From Dimorphilus gyrociliatus (taxonomy: Eukaryota; Annelida; Polychaeta; Dinophilidae): 45,136 bases of DNA. The DNA lies in NCBI GenBank assembly GCA_904063045.1, contig CAJFCJ010000089.1, positions 1-45,136 on the forward strand. The letters run 5' to 3'. Below, piece after piece: positions 30,976-41,185 of the stretch. Position 1 is the stretch's first letter, and every line of letters begins with the position of its first letter. A program made the position numbers and the translations under genes. The notes under the pieces are model-generated. The model had not been told where the DNA came from. It made no database searches and saw only the letters and a program-made list of their open reading frames with translations.

Positions 30976-32289
30976 GGTATGAATGAAAAGTTTTGGTCAC
31001 TGTGTGTTTTTTGTTAGAAATATTTGATGAATGTGATTAATTTTTGTGTATGTTAAAGCCTAAAGTATATGCTACAAATATTGATAATTTAATTTTTCAA
31101 TAGTCCCCTCCTTTTTCTATACAAGCCTGCCATTTGCTAGGAAGTAGAGTGATGCCGTTCTGGTAAAACAAGGTTGGCTTTCTCCTCAGAAAATCTTTGA
31201 CATCTGTCTTCAATTCCTCCAAATTGTCATAATGGGATCCTCTGATATGGTCCTTCAATCTCCCAAAAAGATAATAGTCAGAGGGAGCCAAATCAGGACT
31301 GTAGGCTGGGTGAGGGCATAATGACCACCCTTGATCTCTTATGAAATCTGTTGTGTAGAGACTTGTATGCAGTCTTGCATTATCATGCTGTAGTATCATT
31401 TGTTTTCCAGGTCTAATTCTATGCAACCTCTTCCTTAGTCTCTTTAGGGTCTCAACATATTGTATTGAGTTGACTACTTCTCCATACTCCATGAATTCAA
31501 TGTGGACTAAACCAGAATAGTCCCAAAAAACTGAGCACATCAGTTTTTCTGCTGACTTGGCCATTCTAAGCTTCTTGTCAGGTGGAGATGATGTGTGTTT
31601 ATAAGTCAAAGAAGACCTTTTAGATTGTGGATCATAGAGGTGTACCCAGGTTTCATCTCCAGTCACAATTTTTTCTAAAAAGTCTCTTCCTTCTGCCATG
31701 TATCTTTCAAGTAGCTCTATACAATGACTCACCCTCACCTGCTTCTGGTCCAGATTGAGAGCATAAGGAATCCATTTTGCACAGATCTTTCTGTATCCTA
31801 GCTCCTTTATAATTTTCCCTACAGTCTGTTGACAAATTTCTATTTGTTGGGCAATTGCTCTCTGAGAAATGGTCTGATCTTCTCTGATAAGCCTGTCAAT
31901 TTCTTCTCTATTCTGACCTGTTACAACTGTGCTTGGACGACTAGATCTTGCCAAATCTTCAAAATTTTTTCTTCCTTTTTTTATGTCAGATACCCACCTC
32001 CTTATTGAACTTTCACTCAGAGTTTCATCCCCACAAAAGCTTTTTATAAATTTGTCTCGCAGACACCTTCTCATGCACTAAAAATGCTATGATTGGTCAT
32101 TGATCGGAATGTGTGCACATGACTTGCAGTTGCTTATACCAAAATAAATTTGTAATGCCTCAACAGAATCGAATGAAAGTTTGCACAGTGAAAGTTTACT
32201 AATTTCCTAAGATTATTGGAAAGTATCAATGATATTAGTTAAGCCGTTTTAAAATTACAGCACAGTGACTGAAACTTTTCATTCGTAAC
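30976..32289 (-). mobile_element. Mariner element, about 1.3 kb, apparently complete
   Basis: The ends are inverted repeats: GGTATGAATGAAAAGTTT on the left and GTTACGAATGAAAAGTTT on the right (other strand), continuing to GTCACTGTG on both. Each end is flanked by TA (30974-30975, 32290-32291), the standard target. Length 1314 bp, one transposase gene. It lies 65 bases after the truncated LDLa-LRR-GPCR gene. Confidence 0.92.
31097..32074 (-). CDS. Mariner transposase
   Basis: 325 codons, open from ATG 32074; TAG lies just upstream in frame. An N-terminal helix-turn-helix region (SSIRRWVSDIKKG; ISQRAIAQQIEICQQTVGKI) binds the inverted repeats. Catalytic residues: Asp in VTGDETWVH, Asp in LQHDNARLH, and the third Asp in YSPDLAPSDYYLF, with exactly 34 residues between the second and third, so DD34D. 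The linker motif has drifted a little. It is a bit shorter at the N-terminus than most mariner enzymes (about 345 residues), so activity is uncertain, but no inactivating lesion is seen. Confidence 0.95.
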   Translation of the reverse strand: MRRCLRDKFIKSFCGDETLSESSIRRWVSDIKKGRKNFEDLARSSRPSTVVTGQNREEIDRLIREDQTISQRAIAQQIEICQQTVGKIIKELGYRKICAKWIPYALNLDQKQVRVSHCIELLERYMAEGRDFLEKIVTGDETWVHLYDPQSKRSSLTYKHTSSPPDKKLRMAKSAEKLMCSVFWDYSGLVHIEFMEYGEVVNSIQYVETLKRLRKRLHRIRPGKQMILQHDNARLHTSLYTTDFIRDQGWSLCPHPAYSPDLAPSDYYLFGRLKDHIRGSHYDNLEELKTDVKDFLRRKPTLFYQNGITLLPSKWQACIEKGGDY

Positions 32290-32527
32290 TAATATATATA
32301 TTTATATTTTTCCAGATTCTCTTCCAATTTTTACATTTTCTGGGTAATTGTAGGCCAATACATTGGAAAGATTGTCTAATCTTTAGAAGTGTTTTCAGCA
32401 TGAGGAATCAATATAGTAACAGCACTGCAATATGAATGACAATAACACAAAAAGTCTAAAACATTTCTTAAAATCTTGCATTAGCAAAAATCAGATATTC
32501 GACATTTTTGATGATTAACTATTTGTT

Positions 32528-34181
32528 CTACTTTCTAATTGAAGTTTTTACACAAAAGAAAGGATTGTAATAAATCCCCAACATTTTTATTGTTTGTCCA
32601 TCTATTGGAAAATAATTCAAAATTTCATCATTCTTATAAATACCATATGATAAATTTTTCATTTCTATTTTAGAGCATTTTTTTTGTAGATTTTCAAATT
32701 TTGCAATTACTTTTTCAACTAACGAGCAGCTGCTAACATTGATTTGCTTTAATGATTCTAATGATTGTTTGAGTCCTTCACAAATATCAAAAAATCCATT
32801 ACTCATTTTCATATTCCCAGAAAAAAATATTTCTTCAATTTTAGAACATTTTTTTAAAAGAATTCCAAGTTTTTTGCATTGATCTTCTTCTAAATTGCAT
32901 TGTTGGACATCAATACATCGTAATGTTTTTGATGATTGTTCAAGTCCTTCACAAACTTTAGAAAATCCATTTCCCATTATCTTGTTACATTTTAAATCTA
33001 TTATTTCTATTTTTGAACAGTTTTTTAAAAGATCCCCAAATTCTGTGCATTGGTTTTCTTGTAAATAGCATTTGTTAAAATAAATATACTTGAGTGTTTT
33101 TGATGAATTCTTAAGTCCATTACAAACATTGCTAAATTCATTCATCAATAATTTATTATCTGAAAGATCTATTGTTTCCACTTTAGAACATTTTTCTAAA
33201 AGATTTCCAATTCTCTCAATTTGTTCATATTTTAATAAGCAGCTTCTAAAATTAATAGACTTTAATGTTTCTGATGATTGTTTGAGTCCTTCACAAATAT
33301 GAGTAAAACCATTATTTATATTCCAATACTTAGATAAATGTATTTCTTCTATTTTAGAACATTTTTTCAAAAGATTTCCAAAATTTTCGCAATCCACTTG
33401 AACAATCACTAAAATTAATATAATTCAATGTTTCTGAAGATTGCGCAAGACTTTGACATATCTCAATAAATCCAGCACACATACCGTTATTCTCAGATAA
33501 ATCTACTTTTTCTATTTTAGAACATTTTTTTAAAAGTATTCCCAATTTTTTGCATTGTTCTTGTCTCAAATCACAGTTCAGAAATTTAATAGACTTTAAC
33601 ATTTCGGAAGATTGTTCAAGATATTTACAAATATAAAAGTTGCCATTGGAGATTCTTGTATTGTTTGATAAATCTAATGCTTCTATTTTAGAACATTTTT
33701 TAAAAAGATTTTCCAATTTTATACATTGTTCTGATTTTAGAGAACAGTTGTTGAAAGCAATAAATTTTAATGTTTCTGATGATTGTTCAAGTCCTTCGCA
33801 AATGTCAAAAAAGCCATTTTGCATTTCAGGATTGAATGATAAATCTATGGTTTCTATTTTAGAACATTTTTTCAGAATGTTTCCAATTTTTGAGCAATGT
33901 TCTTGTTTTAAAGAGCAGTTATTAAAGACAGTACAATTTAATGTTTTTGATGATTTTGCAAGTCCTTCAAAAATAATTTTGTAGTTGTCAGTTTTCTCTG
34001 GCATATTGTTTTTTTCTAACCAAAATACAATTCTAACAATATCTTCTCTTTTCCATAGATTGAAATATAAAATTAAAATTTTTGAATATACAAAACATAC
34101 AAATATAAAATTTGAAATATTTAGTTGTGAAGATCTTGAAAGAATAAAATGACTTTCAGAGATTTCTTTGACAAAAGACAA
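32528..34181 (-). pseudogene. LRR-only gene, 57-residue double repeats, one frame-shifting deletion
   Basis: On the minus strand from ATG 34181, or more likely 34004 (MPEKTDNYK). Seven or more units of 57 residues with the words CSKIETIDLS, NGFFDICEGLEQSSETLK and NNCSLKSEQCIKLENLFKK. Near 33390-33405 about eight bases are missing between two unit cysteines, which changes the frame; the remaining part is open to 32528. There is no signal peptide; the segment from 34181 to 34005 has a hydrophobic stretch that might be an anchor if it is really translated. Part of the gene (33452-33920) is copied in inverted orientation at 37147-37615. It could be a recently dead allele. Confidence 0.78.
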
Positions 34182-35400
34182 GATTGGATATCCAGTGAAT
34201 TTCTTATGTTTAAGTACTAATAATAATCATAAAAACCTTGTTTACATAGGACAATAACAATAACATTTTAGGCTTATGAAATGGTTATAATATCAGTCAT
34301 GTTTTAAATTCGTAATATTTGCTTGTATCTAAAAAACATAACGTAATATTCTTACTCAAAAATATCTTACAGAAGGAGGGAAGCCATAGTAATAACCACC
34401 ATTTTAAATGGGTAATTGTAGTTATAAACATTTTATATTCATAAATTTCTAACAGTCACTCTATTAATTTACTAACTTTTAAATGTCAACGAAGTTGGGG
34501 AGAAGTTTCCCACTCTGAAAAAGTCAGCACAAGTTAGTCCTTTCAGTAGCAGGAGTATGACTAGATTGATGAAAAAAGGAGTATGTTTTCTCTTGGATAA
34601 AGAAAACTTCCATGTTAGAAAAGGCATTAATTTCTGAAACAATCCTCCTAGTAAACAGATCTAGTATAACTTTAGAATACAGTTATATTATTCCTACGAA
34701 TTGGTTATTTATATCATATTCTCTCAATTCTATATCCCTTCCTAAGTGGTTCACTCATAATTTGGTGCAATAGTCTCCTGCAATCCCAAAGCAAGAAAGT
34801 GCAAAAGCCATCAAGGAATGTACAGTTTTAAATAACTATATTGGATGATTGCAGATTTTCCATCAATGGGTCTGACAATTTTCTTTTGTGGCATATGGTG
34901 AAATTAAAAAATACATGAAGAATCTAAACACAGCACAACAGTTTAAAGATATAAATGACTCAAAGAAAACCATTCAAAAATGCAGAAACTGGATCAAGTG
35001 CTGTAGATTTAACTCCTATTTATTTATACAAGATATTTGGGCAAGATATATTTTTCCCATCAGACTTAACTGGTACACTACAATCAATATATTAATAATA
35101 CTAATAATAAAAGAAAAAGAGCTGTTCAACAGAATTCAAATTATTTTGAGGACTCTTCCAGCATTTCAAGTGCATATGTCTTATTAACTAGTATGCATTT
35201 AAGTTTATTTTAATAGTTGACAATGCTTTCACTTTTTGTATGCATTCAGATGAATTTGTAAAAGAAGAAAAGCTTGATTCAATAAATAATCAAGAATATT
35301 TTTCTATTGACATTTCTAAGTTAAACCAGAAACTACATTGACATCAACTTCTAATCCATGGCTACTTTTCAACTAAAAGTAACAAAAGCAATATTTTAGT
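34182..35400. other. Intergenic, no supported gene
   Basis: A 99-codon plus-strand frame (34888-35187) has no motif and its first codon is not ATG, so it is not called. A word of about 45 bases near 34625-34672 resembles 30915-30960, just before the mariner, a short dispersed repeat. Confidence 0.4.
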
Positions 35401-35407
35401 TGTTGCT

Positions 35408-36604
35408 ACAAATATTTTTTGTCTATTTGATTTTGTAAATAATTAACATGTGATCTTTACTTTAGTATTTTTGTTTTGCAGTCTTAAAATATATGATTGT
35501 TGATCCTTTGTTTGTTTACAGGCTCCAAAATTAATGATTCTTATAGTTTTAGATGATTGAAGTCCATCACAAATTTTGGCAAGTCCATTATCAACATTTC
35601 AATTTCCAAATAGAGAAATGACTTCAATTCTAGAACAACATTTTAACATTTTACCAATATTTATACATTGATTTTCACTTAGATTACAATCACTCAAGTC
35701 AATTTCTTTTAAAGTATTGCATAATGAATCAGAAATTGTATCACAAACAATCAATAATCCATTTCCTATTGCTCTATTGCCTGATAAATTAATTACTTCT
35801 AATTTGGAACAAACTTTCAAAACATTTCCCAAGATTTCACATTCACTACTCATTATTTCACATCTACTCAAATCAATCAATACCAAGGTTTTTGATGAGT
35901 GAATCAGTCCATCACAAATTTTTAAAAATCCACTTTTCATGCTCACATTCCTTGATATATCAAATATTTCTATATTATTACAAACATTCAACATATTTCC
36001 AATAAATGTACACATTGTACTAGTTAATTGACACTTTTTAAAATTTATCCTCTGTAAAACATGAGATGATTGAACAAGTCCATCACATATCTCTAATATT
36101 CCATTTCCCATACTATTATTCCAATGTAAATCAATTGTTTCTATATTAGAACATTTTTTCAGCAAATCTCCAACAAAAATACAATGAGTTTTTGTCAGAT
36201 TACATAAACTAAAATCAATATATTTCAATGTGTTTGATGAATTTTCTAATCCATCACAAATCTTTGATATTCCATTTGATATTTTCATATTACTAACTAA
36301 TAAAAATGTCTCTTATTTAGGACAATTTCTCAAAATATTTCCAACATCAACACACTGATTCTCTGTTAGCTTACAACCACTAAAATCAAGATATTTTAAA
36401 GTGTCTCTTGATTGTATAAATCCATCTTTAATCCTTGATAATCCGTTAAATATATTGAAATTACCAAATATTTCAATTGTTTCTAAATTAGAGCAATTTT
36501 TAAGTAAATTTCCAAAATTTTTACATCCATTTTCTGTTAGGCCACAGTAGCTAAATTGTAATTTTTTTAATGTTTTTGATGATTTCATTAGTTCATCAAT
36601 AATC
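35408..36604 (-). pseudogene. Duplicate LRR gene segment, two nonsense codons
   Basis: It matches 23745-24928 on the same strand at high identity (one 6-bp difference at about 36017). Lesions not found in the other copy: TAA at about 36315, where the other copy has TTA, and TGA at 35599-35601, where the other copy has CGA (a CpG transition). Open pieces are 36588-36313 and 36288-35602. It ends abruptly at 36604. The LRR words are as in the 23.8 kb gene (ICDGLENSSNTLKYIDFS). Confidence 0.85.
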
Positions 36605-37146
36605 TACAAATTGCAACAACATCATAACTTTTATGATGGAGAAAGGAGGACAAATTGTCTGTGGGAATGAGGAAATTGAAATGGTTTGTTTTGTTTTATA
36701 ATTATGAAAATTTAATTTTCATATCTTTATTTTGCCATCAACATCATTTTGTATTGATATTGATTTATAAGTCTATGTTTACTTAATGACAATTGAAGTA
36801 GTACAGACAGTAGATTTTCTCTTTAAATTACAGTAAAATAATTCAAAAATTTGGTGTCTCTTTTTTATTTTTTTAGAATGAAAATTCAAAATGTACTCAA
36901 CTTATTCTTTTAAATGGTACTATCATTATTTCTTTAACTCATGCATATTGTCATTTGTTTCTAATATTTTTTATCTTCTTTTTCACATAGATAAGAATAG
37001 AAACAGGAAGTTTTTCAATATTGAAAAACTATCTTATCTATTTGATAATGTAGAAGAATGGATTGTTGATACAAAAAGTGAACTTGAATTTAAAATTAAA
37101 AAGTTAAAGAGAGAATCTACTAAATTTGATGGTTTTATCTTCATTG
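36605..37146. other. Unique sequence between two duplicated LRR pieces
   Basis: No LRR match. A plus-strand frame (36891-37146) runs into the inverted LRR piece and has a charged, coiled-coil-like stretch, but no domain is recognised. It may be filler acquired at the duplication junction. Confidence 0.4.
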
Positions 37147-37615
37147 AACTGCTCTTTAAAACAAGAACATTGCTCAAAAATTGGAAACATTCTGAAAAAA
37201 TGTTCTAAAATAGAAACCATAGATTTATCATTCAATCCTGAAATGCAAAATGGCTTTTTTGACATTTGCGAAGGACTTGAACAATCATCAGAAACATTAA
37301 AATTTATTGCTTTCAACAACTGTTCTCTAAAATCAGAACAATGTATAAAATTGGAAAATCTTTTTAAAAAATGTTCTAAAATAGAAGCATTAGATTTATC
37401 AAACAATACAAGAATCTCCAATGGCAACTTTTATATTTGTAAATATCTTGAACAATCTTCCGAAATGTTAAAGTCTATTAAATTTCTGAACTGTGATTTG
37501 AGACAAGAACAATGCAAAAAATTGGGAATACTTTTAAAAAAATGTTCTAAAATAGAAAAAGTAGATTTATCTGAGAATAACAGTATGTGTGCTGGATTTA
37601 TTGAGATATGTCAAA
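37147..37615 (+). pseudogene. Inverted 469-bp copy of the 33.5-33.9 kb LRR gene
   Basis: An exact-length inverted copy of 33452-33920, with one difference noticed (G to S in NNGMCAG). It carries about 2.5 LRR units on the plus strand and is cut at both ends without splice sites. It follows a non-LRR frame and ends in an A-rich/T-rich junction (37613-37628). Confidence 0.9.
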
Positions 37616-38097
37616 AAAAATTTTTTTGATAAAAACCAATAGACATGAAGAAATCTTCAGGAAATAAGTTATGAAAGTCAACATCATCAACATGGAAAAA
37701 TTTTAAAAAAGGTGAAATTAATGCAAAACAGCTTCTGTACTTGTGCTTAGAATTGTATTTTCGAAAAATATTTGAACCAGTATTGTACTGTGCAGATAGC
37801 ACTGATAGAGACAACCAATATTGACCTAGTTTTGTGTAGGGTGGGGCATATACAATGCACTGCATAAATTCTATTAAAGATTACTTTAATTAAATGCCTG
37901 ATATGCTCTCATTCGAAGTTTTACACGACATGCATTATTTAGACAAGGAGTGGAAGAAACCATACCAATAATAAATGAGTTATTTCGCTCATTCGAAGAA
38001 TGAAATAATAGGCAAAACATATTCATGGAGAGGCTGGCAGGTTGAAATATTTATATAATTGTTTTTGAAGAGTCTATTCAAAAATTATGTGTGGAAC
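37616..38097. repeat. Duplicate of the GPCR 3' flank
   Basis: It matches 25818-26500 in the same orientation with a large internal deletion (about 26070-26420 missing) and about 110 bp of unrelated sequence at 37757-37868. It ends where the LTR of copy 2 begins. In the original locus the next feature on the right is the GPCR stop codon. Confidence 0.8.
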
Positions 38098-38099
38098 AC

Positions 38100-38734
38100 T
38101 GTACTGCTCTTGCTGGCAAAATCTATGCGTTTGCAAGTTATAACAATACTGGTTCTACTCGAACCTTTAAACAAATGTTTAAATTAAAATGGTTTATTCG
38201 CAATAATAATACTTAAGCAAGTAACAATATGAGAGTTCAATAGCAGAGTAGATAGTTTGTAATAGCAGGTTGCCAAATTACCAAACTGTCTTCCAATGTT
38301 GAGGAGTAGATGGATGGTTCCAGTGGAGGTTGTTTCCAGATGATTTTCCCAGGTCCTTGGGTCCAGATGGAAGCTGCATGCCAAATGAGAATAATGAGAA
38401 TTTATATACTTTGAGGTTTGTCTCTGACATCCAATCATCACTTTACAGTTGCCGAAATGTGTAGTTCATATTTATCTTTAGTAACAGGATGTTACAAGGT
38501 TCAACATTTAGGAAGGTTAATTGAATTATAACTTGGCCACACCCTAGGCAAGTTAATTAAATTATAACTTGGCCAAACCTTTATTGGTAATTAAAGATGA
38601 GCCTTCAAGCTGACTAATCAGACTTATGTTTGGCCAATGTTATAGCATTTTCTTGCGTAGGTTTTAAGATGTACATGTATATGTTGCATAAAATAATAGA
38701 GTTCAAGCATGTAAAATATAACCAAAGTTGTACA
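38100..38734 (-). repeat. 3' LTR of copy 2
   Basis: 635 bp, two differences from the copy 1 LTR that I noticed. Ends TGTACT and GTACA. Its plus-strand left edge follows ACAC. Confidence 0.93.
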
Positions 38735-38751
38735 ACTTCCCCCTTCTTTGT
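38735..38751 (-). promoter_or_regulatory. Polypurine tract
   Basis: On the element strand it is AAAGAAGGGGGAAGT directly before the 3' LTR, the usual primer for plus-strand synthesis. Confidence 0.85.
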
Positions 38752-38765
38752 GAAGATGAGTCCCT

Positions 38766-41185
38766 TCATCTTGATTTAATGAGAATTACAGGTGGTTGTT
38801 CTTCTTCATTAGTTTGATGTTGACTAAAGCTACAACTTTGTTTCATTAGTTTTGGGTTTTCAGGAGAGTTATCTGTGCTCTCACTTGGGGTAGCAATTTC
38901 TTCTCTTTGTTTTCTTCTTCCAATAATATAGTTGAAAATGATGATACATACCATTGACACTACAATACTCAAACAAATATTTCGTATGATAACATAAAGT
39001 GTTTTCCCAGGTTTATAGTACCAACTATGGAAAAACTTTTTAATTCCAGATAAATTGGGTACAATGCCATTTTTCTCTGCAACAGTGACCATGTTATCAT
39101 ACCTTGCCTGCTTCTGTTCCAGTGAACTGATAACTTGCTTAATTTTTGAGTGCTGGTATGCAATATCCTTCTTTACCCCATGGTGGAGTAGATCAGCTAA
39201 TCTGGCAATTTCAATTTTTGGTTCAGAAAGGTGATTGTGGATATGTAACTGCATGGATTTTGCAGACACAGTGTGAAATCTGCATCCTCTTTCTGAATAA
39301 TACACATACGTTTTGTCTTTCATTGGTTGGTTTCTTATAGGATTTAATGGGTTGTGAGTTGTTTTGTAGAATAACTTGTTAGACTTACACTCATTATAGG
39401 TAATCTCTTCAGGATTGACTTGCTGTAAAACATGAGTAACTGGTTCTACTTGGAAAAGCAGGTTGTTCATGGTGACAAGTAAAAATTGAGAACATTTGTT
39501 ATTCTTTTTTATCATGCTTAAGTCACAAACTACTTCTGTTGAGGCTATTGGTGAACATTGTTTAATTATAGCTAATTCTCCCATCTGACTACTGTGCATT
39601 CCCAACTCATTTGTTAACACTGTGGTCAATTGAGGATCCAAATTTGCTAGTAATGCCATCATTCTGCTTCTTTGAACAAATTGATTGCAGAGAAGACTTG
39701 ACAGCTGTTGGGTAAACTTTTTTAAATTCTTAAAATTTGAATCAATACCATGTAGTAAGGTAGATGTTTGGGCAGCTTCTCTCATTTCCAATGGGAATTT
39801 GTGGTATGGGTTTTTACTTATCTTATGTTTCAGTTTTGCTTCCTTCTTCATCTGCTTTTTAGCCATTCTCATGTGTAGAGTAAAATAAATTCCTTCATAG
39901 GTAATCTTAATTCTCTGGCTGGTGGTCCTTTATACCATATGCCCAATGTTGGTAATACCTTCTTTTTGATTCTTTTCTCACTGTATACATATTTTGAAAT
40001 CGTGACAGATTGTCTTGTTGCCCTTGTCCAATTGACTGCTTGCAGCATTTCTTGGATATAATAGTTATCCAGCTCCCAGTAAGATGGACTAATGGGTTGT
40101 TGTAGATGATATATCACAACTTCCTTGAGTGTGCCTTTATTTCTCATTAGTTTATACTTTGTGTTTGTTTCTCTGTACCATTGGTTAAGACTTGGTAAGG
40201 GGTTGTTTCGCTTGTATAGTATAATTTGTTCTTTAACTTTATTGGGATAGTTTAATAGTCGTTTTTCTTCATTTTTGCCAATCTTCTGATATTGTAGCAA
40301 ATTGTATAGGTGTTCCTTGCTTGTTTCCTGTATTAAACTCTGTTCCTCCAGTGGTACTAGTACTTTTGTTCCAGGACCACCAATTCCATCAATAAACTTA
40401 TCTTGATAAGGGATGTCCAGAATAGAATACCCTGGACAAGAATAGTGACCAGCAAATTTGATACAACTAATTCTGTTGCTAATTTTTATCCATGGTGATT
40501 GTTGCCCAAGTGTGTAATTATTCTTGAGGTTCCTAAAGACAATAATTGCCTCTTCTGTTTCACAATAGGACTGCCCTGGTAAACAATCTTCCAGGTAGTC
40601 CAGATTAGTTGTAATTTTCATATTAGGAGGTTGCCAATATGCTTTGCCAAACTGGATAATTGTGGTGTATTCCAGCACCTTGGTCGTTGTTGGCCATGTG
40701 TAGGCAGCAGGAAACTGATCTTGGTGGATCCAAGTGTTTCTTTTCACCATTAAAGGTTTTCCTTGAAAAGATCGTTTGTCTTTTATCATCTGTCTGCATT
40801 GATCATGAGTTACTTTGATAACTGAGTTAACAATCCTCCTCTTCTTTGCTCCAAAGAAATAGTAAGTGTAAAAATTAGTTCTTAGATACACTTGACATTT
40901 TACTGCTCTTGTTTCAATTTCTTCCAAGTTCAATTCATAGATATCAGCTGTAATTGTCTTGGTTTCTTGTGATTCTATATTACAAGTTGGCTCATCTGCT
41001 AGATCAAATGCCTGGCTTGGTAGTTGGTTAGAACAAAAGTATAATGGTGGTTTAAATGTTAAGGTAATGTTTGCACTTGTAACATGGGCACCTTGGTAGG
41101 ATGGTTTTGGGACTGTTATTGAGTGGATGCAGCCACAGATCACCATTACAGTCATCACTAGTGGAAGCCACAACATCTGTTTCAT
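38766..41185 (-). pseudogene. env: Envelope-like glycoprotein gene (two frames)
   Basis: Start MKQMLWLPLVMTVMV (41185), a signal peptide. Then a Cys-containing outer region with N-glycosylation sites (ITLTF, NYTLG, NWTRA) and a basic site (KKRRI). Near 39.9 kb the frame changes, so the tail is open only as a separate frame (39872-38766). The tail holds a coiled-coil-like segment, several cysteines, one long membrane helix (LSIVVSMVCIIIFNYIIG) near 38.93-38.98 kb and a cytoplasmic tail. Against the older fragment at 22.6 kb, copy 2 has one T fewer in a T-run there, so this copy is probably inactive for this protein. It is likely a membrane-fusion type Env by position and topology; the family (baculovirus-F-like, class III or other) cannot be told by eye. 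How the mRNA would be made (spliced or a polyprotein) is unknown. Confidence 0.75.

Noticed and set aside
34888-35187. 99-codon plus-strand frame
   Set aside because: The first codon is not ATG, the composition is ordinary AT-rich, there is no motif and no duplicate.
37104-37427. Minus-strand open frame over the inverted LRR piece, and similar frames opposite other LRR genes (33090-33302, 33640-33984, 24732-25088)
   Set aside because: They are the antisense of LRR codons. The LRR sense frame explains the openness.
32528-38097. A CRISPR-like or satellite array from the 171-base LRR period
   Set aside because: The period reflects 57-residue protein repeats that have diverged; there are no spacers.
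38766-41185. Calling the Env-like gene a specific viral glycoprotein family
   Set aside because: Signal peptide, glycosylation sites and one anchor are visible, but no family-specific motif can be confirmed by eye.
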